A DNA stretch of 64,000 bases from Otis tarda (Eukaryota > Chordata > Aves > Otidiformes > Otididae): contig JAPMTP010000076.1 in the NCBI GenBank assembly GCA_026413225.1, positions 186,001 through 250,000 on the forward strand, in the 5' to 3' direction. Within the stretch, counting starts at the first letter, position 1. Each line of letters opens with the position of its first letter. Under the pieces are notes generated by a model that worked only from the letters and a program-made list of their open reading frames with translations, was not told the DNA's origin and searched no databases. Below are positions 35,705 through 47,062 of the stretch, piece by piece. A program made the translations under genes and the position numbers.

Positions 35705-38321
35705 ACGCCTCGTGGTAAGCAGTTGGAATGCAGCTGTGAGTTGTCAGCTCCACCCCTGGTGAGTCAGGAGCCCGCCCACAAGCTGCCAGCAGCCAGCCCA
35801 GGCACAGGCACTGTAGCTGGCTGTTGGTGGCTCCAAACAAAGTCTAAAAGAGCTTTTTTGGTTGCCTATTTCACTTCAGATCCCCTGCCCAGTGCAGTTT
35901 TGCCTGCTCTGAAGCAAGTTTGTCCCTGCAGCAAAATGGCTGATGCCTCGTGGTAAGCAGTTGGAATGCAGCTGTGAGTTGTCAGCTCCACCCCTGGTGA
36001 GTCAGGAGCCCGCCCACAAGCTGCCAGCAGCCAGCCCAGGCACAGGCACTGTAGCTGGCTGTTGGTGGCTCCAAACAAAGTCTAAAAGAGCTTTTTTGGT
36101 TGCCTATTTCACTTCAGATCCCCTGCCCAGTGCAGTTTTGCCTGCTCTGAAGCAATTTTGTCCGTGCAGCAAAATGGCTGATGCCTCGTGGTAAGCAGTT
36201 GGAATGCAGCTGTGAGTTGTCAGCTCCACCCCTGGTGAGTCAGGAGCCCGCCCACAAGCTGCCAGCAGCCAGCCCAGGCACAGGCACTGTAGCTGGCTGT
36301 TGGTGGCTCCAAACAAAGTCTAAAAGAGCTTTTTTGGTTGCCTATTTCACTTCAGATCCCCTGCCCAGTGCAGTTCTGCCTGCTCTGAAACAAGTTTGTC
36401 CCTGCAGCAAAATGGCTGATGCCTCGTGGTAAGCAGTTGGAATGCAGCTGTGAGTTGTCAGCTCCACCCCTGGTGAGTCAGGAGCCCGCCCACAAGCTGC
36501 CAGCAGCCAGCCCAGGCACAGGCACCTGTAGCTGGCTGTTGGTGGCTCCAAACAAAGTCTAAAAGAGCTTTTTTGGTTGCCCATTTCACTTCAGATCCCC
36601 TGCCCAGTGCAGTTTTGCCTGCTCTGAAGCAAGTTTGTCCCTGCAGCAAAATGGCTGACGCCTCGTGGTAAGCAGTTGCAATGCAGCTGTGAGTTGTCAG
36701 CTCCACCCCTGGTGAGTCAGGAGCCCGCCCACAAGCTGCCAGCAGCCAGCCCAGGCACAGGCACTGTAGCTGGCTGTTGGTGGCTCCAAACAAAGTCTAA
36801 AAGAGCTTTTTTGGTTGCCTATTTCACTTCAGATCCCCTGCCCAGTGCAGTTTTGCCTGCTCTGAAGCAAGTTTGTCCCTGCAGCAAAATGGCTGACGCC
36901 TCGTGGTAAGCAGTTGGAATGCAGCTGTGAGTTGTCAGCTCCACCCCTGGTGAGTCAGGAGCCCGCCCACAAGCTGCCAGCAGCCAAAACAGGCACAGGC
37001 ACTGTAGCTGGCTGTTGGTGGCTCCAAACAAAGTCTAAAAGAGCTTTTTGGTTGCCTATTTCACTTCAGATCCCCTGCCCAGTGCAGTTTTGCCTGCTCT
37101 GAAGCAAGCTTGTCCCTGCAGCAAAATGGCTGATGCCTCGTGGTAAGCAGTTGGAATGCAGCTGTGAGTTGTCAGCTCCACCCCTGGTGAGTCAGGAGCC
37201 CGCCCACAAGCTGCCAGCAGCCAGCCCAGGCACAGGCACTGTAGCTGGCTGTTGGTGGCTCCAAACAAAGTCTAAAAGAGCTTTTTTGGTTGCCTATTTC
37301 ACTTCAGATCCCCTGCCCAGTGCAGTTTTGCCTGCTCTGAAGCAAGTTTGTCCCTGCAGCAAAATGGCTGACGCCTCGTGGAAAGCAGTTGGAATGCAGC
37401 TGTGAGTTGTCAGCTCCACCCCTGGTGAGTCAGGAGCCCGCCCACAAGCTGCCAGCAGCCAGCACAGGCACAGGCACTGTAGCTGGCTGTTGGTGGCTCC
37501 AAACAAAGTCTAAAAGAGCTTTTTTGGTTGCCTATTTCACTTCAGATCCCCTGCCCAGTGCAGTTTTGCCTGCTCTGAAGCAAGTTTGTCCCTGCAGCAA
37601 AATGGCTGATGCCTCGTGGTAAGCAGTTGGAATGCAGCTGTGAGTTGTCAGCTCCACCCCTGGTGAGTCAGGAGCCCGCCCACAAGCTGCCAGCAGCCAG
37701 CCCAGGCACAGGCACTGTAGCTGGCTGTTGGTGGCTCCAAACAAAGTCTAAAAGAGCATTTTTGGTTGCCCATTTCACTTCAGATCCCCTGCCCAGTGCA
37801 GTTTTGCCTGCTCTGAAACAAGTTTGTCCCTGCAGCAAAATGGCTGATGCCTCCTGGTAAGCAGTTGGAATGCAGCTGTGAGTTGTCAGCTCCACCCCTG
37901 GTGAGTCAGGAGCCCGCCCACAAGCTGCCAGCAGCCAGCCCAGGCACAGGCACTGTAGCTGGCTGTTGGTGGCTCCAAACAAAGTCTAAAAGAGCTTTTT
38001 TGGTTGCCTATTTCACTTCAGATCCCCTGCCCAGTGCAGTTTTGCCTGCTCTGAAGCAAGTTTGTCCCTGCAGCAAAATGGCTGACGCCTCGTGGAAAGC
38101 AGTTGGAATGCAGCTGTGAGTTGTCAGCTCCACCCCTGGTGAGTCAGGAGCCCGCCCACAAGCTGCCAGCAGCCAGACCAGGCACAGGCACTGTAGCTGG
38201 CTGTTGGTGGCTCCAAACAAAGTCTAAAAGAGCTTTTTGGTTGCCTATTTCACTTCAGATCCCCTGCCCAGTGCAGTTTTGCCTGCTCTGAAGCAAGTTT
38301 GTCCCTGCAGCAAAATGGATG

Positions 38322-38538
38322 ATGCCACGTGGTAAGCAGTCAGCTCCACTCCTGGTGAGTCAGGAGCCCGCCCACAAGCTGCCAGCAGCCAGCACAGGCA
38401 CAGGCACCGTAGCTGGCTGTTGGTGGCTCCAAACAAAGTCTAAAAGAGCATTATTGGTTGACCATTTCACTTCAGATCCCCTGCCCAGTGCAGTTTTGCC
38501 TGCTCTGAAGCAAGTTTGTCCCTGCAGCAAAATGGCTG
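38322..38538 (+). repeat. Short monomer (217 bp) of the edge type
   Basis: It combines atggatgatgccacg, 'gtaagcagtcagc', 'ccactcctgg', agcac, caccgtag and 'attattggttgaccat'. The start and the 'ggttgaccat' also occur together in the edge unit at 448, and 'actcctgg' plus 'attattggttgaccat' in the full-length unit at 9624. It is the clearest edge-like monomer in the middle of the core. Confidence 0.85.
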
Positions 38539-39014
38539 ATGCCTCCTGGTAAGCAGTTGGAATGCAGCTGTGAGTTGTCAGCTCCACCCCTGGTGAGTCA
38601 GGAGCCCGCCCACAAGCTGCCAGCAGCCAGCCCAGGCACAGGCACTGTAGCTGGCTGTTGGTGGCTCCAAACAAAGTCTAAAAGAGCTTTTTTGGTTGCC
38701 TATTTCACTTCAGATCCCCTGCCCAGTGCAGTTTTGCCTGCTCTGAAGCAAGTTTGTCCCTGCAGCAAAATGGCTGATGCCTCGTGGTAAGCAGTTGGAA
38801 TGCAGCTGTGAGTTGTCAGCTCCACCCCTGGTGAGTCAGGAGCCCGCCCACAAGCTGCCAGCAGCCAGCCCAGGCACAGGCACTGTAGCTGGCTGTTGGT
38901 GGCTCCAAACAAAGTCTAAAAGAGCTTTTTTGGTTGCCTATTTCACTTCAGATCCCCTGCCCAGTGCAGTTCTGCCTGCTCTGAAACAAGTTTGTCCCTG
39001 CAGCAAAATGGCTG

Positions 39015-39230
39015 ATGCCTCCTGGTAAGTAGTCATCTCCGCCCCTGGTGAGTCAGGAGCCCGCCCACAAGCTGCCAGCAGCCAGCCCAGGCACAGGCAC
39101 TGTAGCTGGCTGTTGGTGGCTCCAAACAAAGTCTAAAAGAGCTTTTTGGTTGCCCATTTCACTTCAGATCCCCTGCCCAGTGCAGTTTTGCCTGCTCTGA
39201 AGCAAGTTTGTCCCTGCAGCAAAATGGCTG
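39015..39230 (+). repeat. Short monomer (216 bp), 21-bp deletion and five-T run
   Basis: It has 'gtaagtagtcatctccgcc', almost the same as 'gtaagtagtcatctctgcc' in the disturbed edge unit at 4877. The five-T run accounts for the extra missing base. The preceding unit carries 'gcagttctgcctg' and 'gaaacaag', as before 58715. Confidence 0.85.
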
Positions 39231-42200
39231 ATGCCTCGTGGTAAGCAGTTGGAATGCAGCTGTGAGTTGTCAGCTCCACCCCTGGTGAGTCAGGAGCCCG
39301 CCCACAAGCTGCCAGCAGCCAGCCCAGGCACAGGCACTGTAGCTGGCTGTTGGTGGCTCCAAACAAAGTCTAAAAGAGCTTTTTTGGTTGCCTATTTCAC
39401 TTCAGATCCCCTGCCCAGTGCAGTTTTGCCTGCTCTGAAGCAAGTTTGTCCCTGCAGCAAAATGGCTGACGCCTCGTGGTAAGCAGTTGCAATGCAGCTG
39501 TGAGTTGTCAGCTCCACCCCTGGTGAGTCAGGAGCCCGCCCACAAGCTGCCAGCAGCCAGCACAGGCACAGGCACTGTAGCTGGCTGTTGGTGGCTCCAA
39601 ACAAAGTCTAAAAGAGCTTTTTTGGTTGCCTATTTCACTTCAGATCCCCTGCCCAGTGCAGTTTTGCCTGCTCTGAAGCAAGCTTGTCCCTGCAGCAAAA
39701 TGGCTGATGCCTCGTGGTAAGCAGTTGGAATGCAGCTGTGAGTTGTCAGCTCCACCCCTGGTGAGTCAGGAGCCCGCCCACAAGCTGCCAGCAGCCAGCA
39801 CAGGCACAGGCACTGTAGCTGGCTGTTGGTGGCTCCAAACAAAGTCTAAAAGAGCTTTTTTGGTTGCCTATTTCACTTCAGATCCCCTGCCCAGTGCAGT
39901 TTTGCCTGCTCTGAAGCAAGTTTGTCCCTGCAGCAAAATGGCTGATGCCTCCTGGTAAGCAGTTGGAATGCAGCTGTGAGTTGTCAGCTCCACCCCTGGT
40001 GAGTCAGGAGCCCGCCCACAAGCTGCCAGCAGCCAGCCCAGGCACAGGCACTGTAGCTGGCTGTTGGTGGCTCCAAACAAAGTCTAAAAGAGCTTTTTTG
40101 GTTGCCTATTTCACTTCAGATCCCCTGCCCAGTGCAGTTTTGCCTGCTCTGAAGCAAGTTTGTCCCTGCAGCAAAATGGCTGACGCCTCGTGGTAAGCAG
40201 TTGGAATGCAGCTGTGAGTTGTCAGCTCCACCCCTGGTGAGTCAGGAGCCCGCCCACAAGCTGCCAGCAGCCAGCCCAGGCACAGGCACTGTAGCTGGCT
40301 GTTGGTGGCTCCAAACAAAGTCTAAAAGAGCTTTTTTGGTTGCCTATTTCACTTCAGATCCCCTGCCCAGTGCAGTTTTGCCTGCTCTGAAGCAAGTTTG
40401 TCCTGCAGCAAAATGGCTGATGCCTCGTGGTAAGCAGTTGGAATGCAGCTGTGAGTTGTCAGCTCCACCCCTGGTGAGTCAGGAGCCCGCCCACAAGCTG
40501 CCAGCAGCCAGCCCAGGCACAGGCACTGTAGCTGGCTGTTGGTGGCTCCAAACAAAGTCTAAAAGAGCTTTTTTGGTTGCCCATTTCACTTCAGATCCCC
40601 TGCCCAGTGCAGTTTTGCCTGCTCTGAAGCAAGTTTGTCCCTGCAGCAAAATGGCTGACGCCTCGTGGTAAGCAGTTGCAATGCAGCTGTGAGTTTTCAG
40701 CTCCACCCCTGGTGAGTCAGGAGCCCGCCCACAAGCTGCCAGCAGCCAGCCCAGGCACAGGCACTGTAGCTGGCTGTTGGTGGCTCCAAACAAAGTCTAA
40801 AAGAGCTTTTTTGGTTGCCTATTTCACTTCAGATCCCCTGCCCAGTGCAGTTTTGCCTGCTCTGAAGCAAGTTTGTCCCTGCAGCAAAATGGCTGATGCC
40901 TCGTGGTAAGCAGTTGGAATGCAGCTGTGAGTTGTCAGCTCCACCCCTGGTGAGTCAGGAGCCCGCCCACAAGCTGCCAGCAGCCAGCCCAGGCACAGGC
41001 ACTGTAGCTGGCTGTTGGTGGCTCCAAACAAAGTCTAAAAGAGCATTTTTGGTTGCCTATTTCACTTCAGATCCCCTGCCCAGTGCAGTTTTGCCTGCTC
41101 TGAAGCAAGTTTGTCCCTGCAGCAAAATGGCTGATGCCTCGTGGTAAGCAGTTGGAATGCAGCTGTGAGTTGTCAGCTCCACCCCTGGTGAGTCAGGAGC
41201 CCGCCCACAAGCTGCCAGCAGCCAGCCCAGGCACAGGCACTGTAGCTGGCTGTTGGTGGCTCCAAACAAAGTCTAAAAGAGCTTTTTTGGTTGCCTATTT
41301 CACTTCAGATCCCCTGCCCAGTGCAGTTTTGCCTGCTCTGAAGCAAGTTTGTCCCTGCAGCAAAATGGCTGATGCCTCGTGGTAAGCAGTTGGAATGCAG
41401 CTGTGAGTTGTCAGCTCCACCCCTGGTGAGTCAGGAGCCCGCCCACAAGCTGCCAGCAGCCAGCCCAGGCACAGGCACTGTAGCTGGCTGTTGGTGGCTC
41501 CAAACAAAGTCTAAAAGAGCTTTTTTGGTTGCCTATTTCACTTCAGATCCCCTGCCCAGTGCAGTTTTGCCTGCTCTGAAGCAAGCTTGTCCCTGCAGCA
41601 AAATGGCTGATGCCTCGTGGTAAGCAGTTGGAATGCAGCTGTGAGTTGTCAGCTCCACCCCTGGTGAGTCAGGAGCCCGCCCACAAGCTGCCAGCAGCCA
41701 GCCCAGGCACAGGCACTGTAGCTGGCTGTTGGTGGCTCCAAACAAAGTCTAAAAGAGCTTTTTTGGTTGCCTATTTCACTTCAGATCCCCTGCCCAGTGC
41801 AGTTTTGCCTGCTCTGAAACAAGTTTGTCCCTGCAGCAAAATGGCTGACGCCTCGTGGAAAGCAGTTGGAATGCAGCTGTGAGTTGTCAGCTCCACCCCT
41901 GGTGAGTCAGGAGCCCGCCCACAAGCTGCCAGCAGCCAGCCCAGGCACAGGCACTGTAGCTGGCTGTTGGTGGCTCCAAACAAAGTCTAAAAGAGCTTTT
42001 TTGGTTGCCCATTTCACTTCAGATCCCCTGCCCAGTGCAGTTTTGCCTGCTCTGAAGCAAGTTTGTCCCTGCAGCAAAATGGCTGATGCCTCGTGGTAAG
42101 CAGTTGGAATGCAGCTGTGAGTTGTCAGCTCCACCCCTGGTGAGTCAGGAGCCCGCCCACAAGCTGCCAGCAGCCAGCCCAGGCACAGGCACTGTAGCTG

Positions 42201-42799
42201 GCTGTTGGTGGCTCCAAACAAAGTCTAAAAGAGCATTTTTGGTTGCCTATTTCACTTCAGATCCCCTGCCCAGTGCAGTTTTGCCTGCTCTGAAGCAAGT
42301 TTGTCCCTGCAGCAAAATGGCTGATGCCTCGTGGTAAGCAGTTGGAATGCAGCTGTGAGTTGTCAGCTCCACCCCTGGTGAGTCAGGAGCCCGCCCACAA
42401 GCTGCCAGCAGCCAGCCCAGGCACAGGCACTGTAGCTGGCTGTTGGTGGCTCCAAACAAAGTCTAAAAGAGCTTTTTTGGTTGCCTATTTCACTTCAGAT
42501 CCCCTGCCCAGTGCAGTTTTGCCTGCTCTGAAGCAAGTTTGTCCCTGCAGCAAAATGGCTGATGCCTCGTGGTAAGCAGTTGGAATGCAGCTGTGAGTTG
42601 TCAGCTCCACCCCTGGTGAGTCAGGAGCCCGCCCACAAGCTGCCAGCAGCCAGCCCAGGCACAGGCACTGTAGCTGGCTGTTGGTGGCTCCAAACAAAGT
42701 CTAAAAGAGCTTTTTTGGTTGCCTATTTCACTTCAGATCCCCTGCCCAGTGCAGTTTTGCCTGCTCTGAAACAAGTTTGTCCCTGCAGCAAAATGGCTG

Positions 42800-43016
42800 A
42801 TGCCTCCTGGTAAGTAGTCAGCTCCGCCCCTGGTGAGTCAGGAGCCCGCCCACAAGCTGCCAGCAGCCAGCCCAGGCACAGGCACCGTAGCTGGCTGTTG
42901 GTGGCTCCAAACAAAGTCTAAAAGAGCTTTTTTGGTTGCCCATTTCACTTCAGATCCCCTGCCCAGTGCAGTTTTGCCTGCTCTGAAGCAAGTTTGTCCC
43001 TGCAGCAAAATGGCTG
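42800..43016 (+). repeat. Short monomer (217 bp), 21-bp deletion subtype
   Basis: It has the same markers as 35488-35704 ('gtaagtagtcagctccgcc', caccgtag, gcccatttc). The preceding unit ends 'gaaacaag'. Confidence 0.85.
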
Positions 43017-44683
43017 ACGCCTCGTGGTAAGCAGTTGGAATGCAGCTGTGAGTTGTCAGCTCCACCCCTGGTGAGTCAGGAGCCCGCCCACAAGCTGCCA
43101 GCAGCCAGCCCAGGCACAGGCACTGTAGCTGGCTGTTGGTGGCTCCAAACAAAGTCTAAAAGAGCTTTTTTGGTTGCCTATTTCACTTCAGATCCCCTGC
43201 CCAGTGCAGTTTTGCCTGCTCTGAAGCAAGTTTGTCCCTGCAGCAAAATGGCTGATGCCTCCTGGTAAGCAGTTGGAATGCAGCTGTGAGTTGTCAGCTC
43301 CACCCCTGGTGAGTCAGGAGCCCGCCCACAAGCTGCCAGCAGCCAGCCCAGGCACAGGCACTGTAGCTGGCTGTTGGTGGCTCCAAACAAAGTCTAAAAG
43401 AGCTTTTTTGGTTGCCTATTTCACTTCAGATCCCCTGCCCAGTGCAGTTTTGCCTGCTCTGAAGCAAGTTTGTCCCTGCAGCAAAATGGCTGATGCCTCG
43501 TGGTAAGCAGTTGGAATGCAGCTGTGAGTTGTCAGCTCCACCCCTGGTGAGTCAGGAGCCCGCCCACAAGCTGCCAGCAGCCAGCCCAGGCACAGGCACT
43601 GTAGCTGGCTGTTGGTGGCTCCAAACAAAGTCTAAAAGAGCTTTTTTGGTTGCCTATTTCACTTCAGATCCCCTGCCCAGTGCAGTTTTGCCTGCTCTGA
43701 AGCAAGTTTGTCCCTGCAGCAAAATGGCTGATGCCTCGTGGTAAGCAGTTGGAATGCAGCTGTGAGTTGTCAGCTCCACCCCTGGTGAGTCAGGAGCCCG
43801 CCCACAAGCTGCCAGCAGCCAGCCCAGGCACAGGCACTGTAGCTGGCTGTTGGTGGCTCCAAACAAAGTCTAAAAGAGCTTTTTTGGTTGCCTATTTCAC
43901 TTCAGATCCCCTGCCCAGTGCAGTTTTGCCTGCTCTGAAGCAAGTTTGTCCCTGCAGCAAAATGGCTGATGCCTCGTGGTAAGCAGTTGGAATGCAGCTG
44001 TGAGTTGTCAGCTCCACCCCTGGTGAGTCAGGAGCCCGCCCACAAGCTGCCAGCAGCCAGCCCAGGCACAGGCACCTGTAGCTGGCTGTTGGTGGCTCCA
44101 AACAAAGTCTAAAAGAGCTTTTTTGGTTGCCTATTTCACTTCAGATCCCCTGCCCAGTGCAGTTTTGCCTGCTCTGAAGCAAGTTTGTCCCTGCAGCAAA
44201 ATGGCTGATGCCTCGTGGTAAGCAGTTGGAATGCAGCTGTGAGTTGTCAGCTCCACCCCTGGTGAGTCAGGAGCCCGCCCACAAGCTGCCAGCAGCCAGC
44301 CCAGGCACAGGCACTGTAGCTGGCTGTTGGTGGCTCCAAACAAAGTCTAAAAGAGCTTTTTTGGTTGCCTATTTCACTTCAGATCCCCTGCCCAGTGCAG
44401 TTTTGCCTGCTCTGAAGCAAGCTTGTCCCTGCAGCAAAATGGCTGATGCCTCGTGGTAAGCAGTTGGAATGCAGCTGTGAGTTGTCAGCTCCACCCCTGG
44501 TGAGTCAGGAGCCCGCCCACAAGCTGCCAGCAGCCAGCCCAGGCACAGGCACTGTAGCTGGCTGTTGGTGGCTCCAAACAAAGTCTAAAAGAGCATTTTT
44601 GGTTGCCTATTTCACTTCAGATCCCCTGCCCAGTGCAGTTTTGCCTGCTCTGAAGCAAGTTTGTCCCTGCAGCAAAATGGCTG

Positions 44684-45635
44684 ATGCCTCGTGGTAAGCA
44701 GTTGGAATGCAGCTGTGAGTTGTCAGCTCCACCCCTGGTGAGTCAGGAGCCCGCCCACAAGCTGCCAGCAGCCAGCCCAGGCACAGGCACTGTAGCTGGC
44801 TGTTGGTGGCTCCAAACAAAGTCTAAAAGAGCTTTTTTGGTTGCCTATTTCACTTCAGATCCCCTGCCCAGTGCAGTTTTGCCTGCTCTGAAGCAAGTTT
44901 GTCCCTGCAGCAAAATGGCTGATGCCTCGTGGTAAGCAGTTGGAATGCAGCTGTGAGTTGTCAGCTCCACCCCTGGTGAGTCAGGAGCCCGCCCACAAGC
45001 TGCCAGCAGCCAGCCCAGGCACAGGCACTGTAGCTGGCTGTTGGTGGCTCCAAACAAAGTCTAAAAGAGCTTTTTTGGTTGCCTATTTCACTTCAGATCC
45101 CCTGCCCAGTGCAGTTTTGCCTGCTCTGAAGCAAGTTTGTCCCTGCAGCAAAATGGCTGATGCCTCGTGGTAAGCAGTTGGAATGCAGCTGTGAGTTGTC
45201 AGCTCCACCCCTGGTGAGTCAGGAGCCCGCCCACAAGCTGCCAGCAGCCAGCCCAGGCACAGGCACTGTAGCTGGCTGTTGGTGGCTCCAAACAAAGTCT
45301 AAAAGAGCTTTTTTGGTTGCCTATTTCACTTCAGATCCCCTGCCCAGTGCAGTTTTGCCTGCTCTGAAGCAAGTTTGTCCCTGCAGCAAAATGGCTGATG
45401 CCTCGTGGTAAGCAGTTGGAATGCAGCTGTGAGTTGTCAGCTCCACCCCTGGTGAGTCAGGAGCCCGCCCACAAGCTGCCAGCAGCCAGCCCAGGCACAG
45501 GCACTGTAGCTGGCTGTTGGTGGCTCCAAACAAAGTCTAAAAGAGCTTTTTTGGTTGCCTATTTCACTTCAGATCCCCTGCCCAGTGCAGTTTTGCCTGC
45601 TCTGAAGCAAGTTTGTCCCTGCAGCAAAATGGCTG
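44684..45635 (+). repeat. Run of four apparently identical consensus monomers
   Basis: Units at 44684, 44922, 45160 and 45398 are each 238 bp and I see no difference between them at any of the variable positions. They fit very recent duplication or strong homogenisation. If the array was assembled from short reads, copy number in such runs would be unreliable. Confidence 0.7.
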
Positions 45636-46827
45636 ACGCCTCGTGGTAAGCAGTTGGAATGCAGCTGTGAGTTTGTCAGCTCTGCACCCCTGGTGAGTCA
45701 GGAGCCCGCCCACAAGCTGCCAGCAGCCAGCCCAGGCACAGGCACTGTAGCTGGCTGTTGGTGGCTCCAAACAAAGTCTAAAAGAGCATTTTGGTTGCCT
45801 ATTTCACTTCAGATCCCCTGCCCAGTGCAGTTTTGCCTGCTCTGAAGCAAGTTTGTCCCTGCAGCAAAATGGCTGATGCCTCGTGGTAAGCAGTTGGAAT
45901 GCAGCTGTGAGTTGTCAGCTCCACCCCTGGTGAGTCAGGAGCCCGCCCACAAGCTGCCAGCAGCCAGCCCAGGCACAGGCACTGTAGCTGGCTGTTGGTG
46001 GCTCCAAACAAAGTCTAAAAGAGCTTTTTTGGTTGCCTATTTCACTTCAGATCCCCTGCCCAGTGCAGTTTTGCCTGCTCTGAAGCAAGCTTGTCCCTGC
46101 AGCAAAATGGCTGATGCCTCGTGGTAAGCAGTTGGAATGCAGCTGTGAGTTGTCAGCTCCACCCCTGGTGAGTCAGGAGCCCGCCCACAAGCTGCCAGCA
46201 GCCAGCCCAGGCACAGGCACTGTAGCTGGCTGTTGGTGGCTCCAAACAAAGTCTAAAAGAGCTTTTTTGGTTGCCTATTTCACTTCAGATCCCCTGCCCA
46301 GTGCAGTTTTGCCTGCTCTGAAGCAAGTTTGTCCCTGCAGCAAAATGGCTGATGCCTCCTGTTAAGCAGTTGGAATGCAGCTGTGAGTTGTCAGCTCCAC
46401 CCCTGGTGAGTCAGGAGCCCGCCCACAAGCTGCCAGCAGCCAAAACAGGCACAGGCACTGTAGCTGGCTGTTGGTGGCTCCAAACAAAGTCTAAAAGAGC
46501 TTTTTTGGTTGCCTATTTCACTTCAGATCCCCTGCCCAGTGCAGTTTTGCCTGCTCTGAAGCAAGTTTGTCCCTGCAGCAAAATGGCTGATGCCTCCTGG
46601 TAAGCAGTTGGAATGCAGCTGTGAGTTGTCAGCTCCACCCCTGGTGAGTCAGGAGCCCGCCCACAAGCTGCCAGCAGCCAAAACAGGCACAGGCACTGTA
46701 GCTGGCTGTTGGTGGCTCCAAACAAAGTCTAAAAGAGCTTTTTTGGTTGCCTATTTCACTTCAGATCCCCTGCCCAGTGCAGTTTTGCCTGCTCTGAAGC
46801 AAGTTTGTCCCTGCAGCAAAATGGCTG

Positions 46828-47062
46828 ACGCCTCGTGGTAAGCAGTTGCAATGCAGCTGTGAGTTTTCAGCTGCACCCTGGTGAGTCAGGAGCCCGCCCA
46901 CAAGCTGCCAGCAGCCAGCCCAAACAGGCACTGTAGCTGGCTGTTGGTGGCTCCAAACAAAGTCTAAAAGAGCTTTTTTGGTTGCCTATTTCACTTCAGA
47001 TCCCCTGCCCAGTGCAGTTTTGCCTGCTCTGAAGCAAGTTTGTCCCTGCAGCAAAATGGCTG
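46828..47062 (+). repeat. 235-bp monomer, gttgcaatg subtype with altered hairpin loop
   Basis: It has gttgcaatg, 'gttttcagctgcaccctgg' and 'agcccaaacaggcactg', so the loop differs from all neighbours. The 'cagctgcacc' also occurs at 23139, which has gttgcaatg too, suggesting the two share a source. Confidence 0.8.
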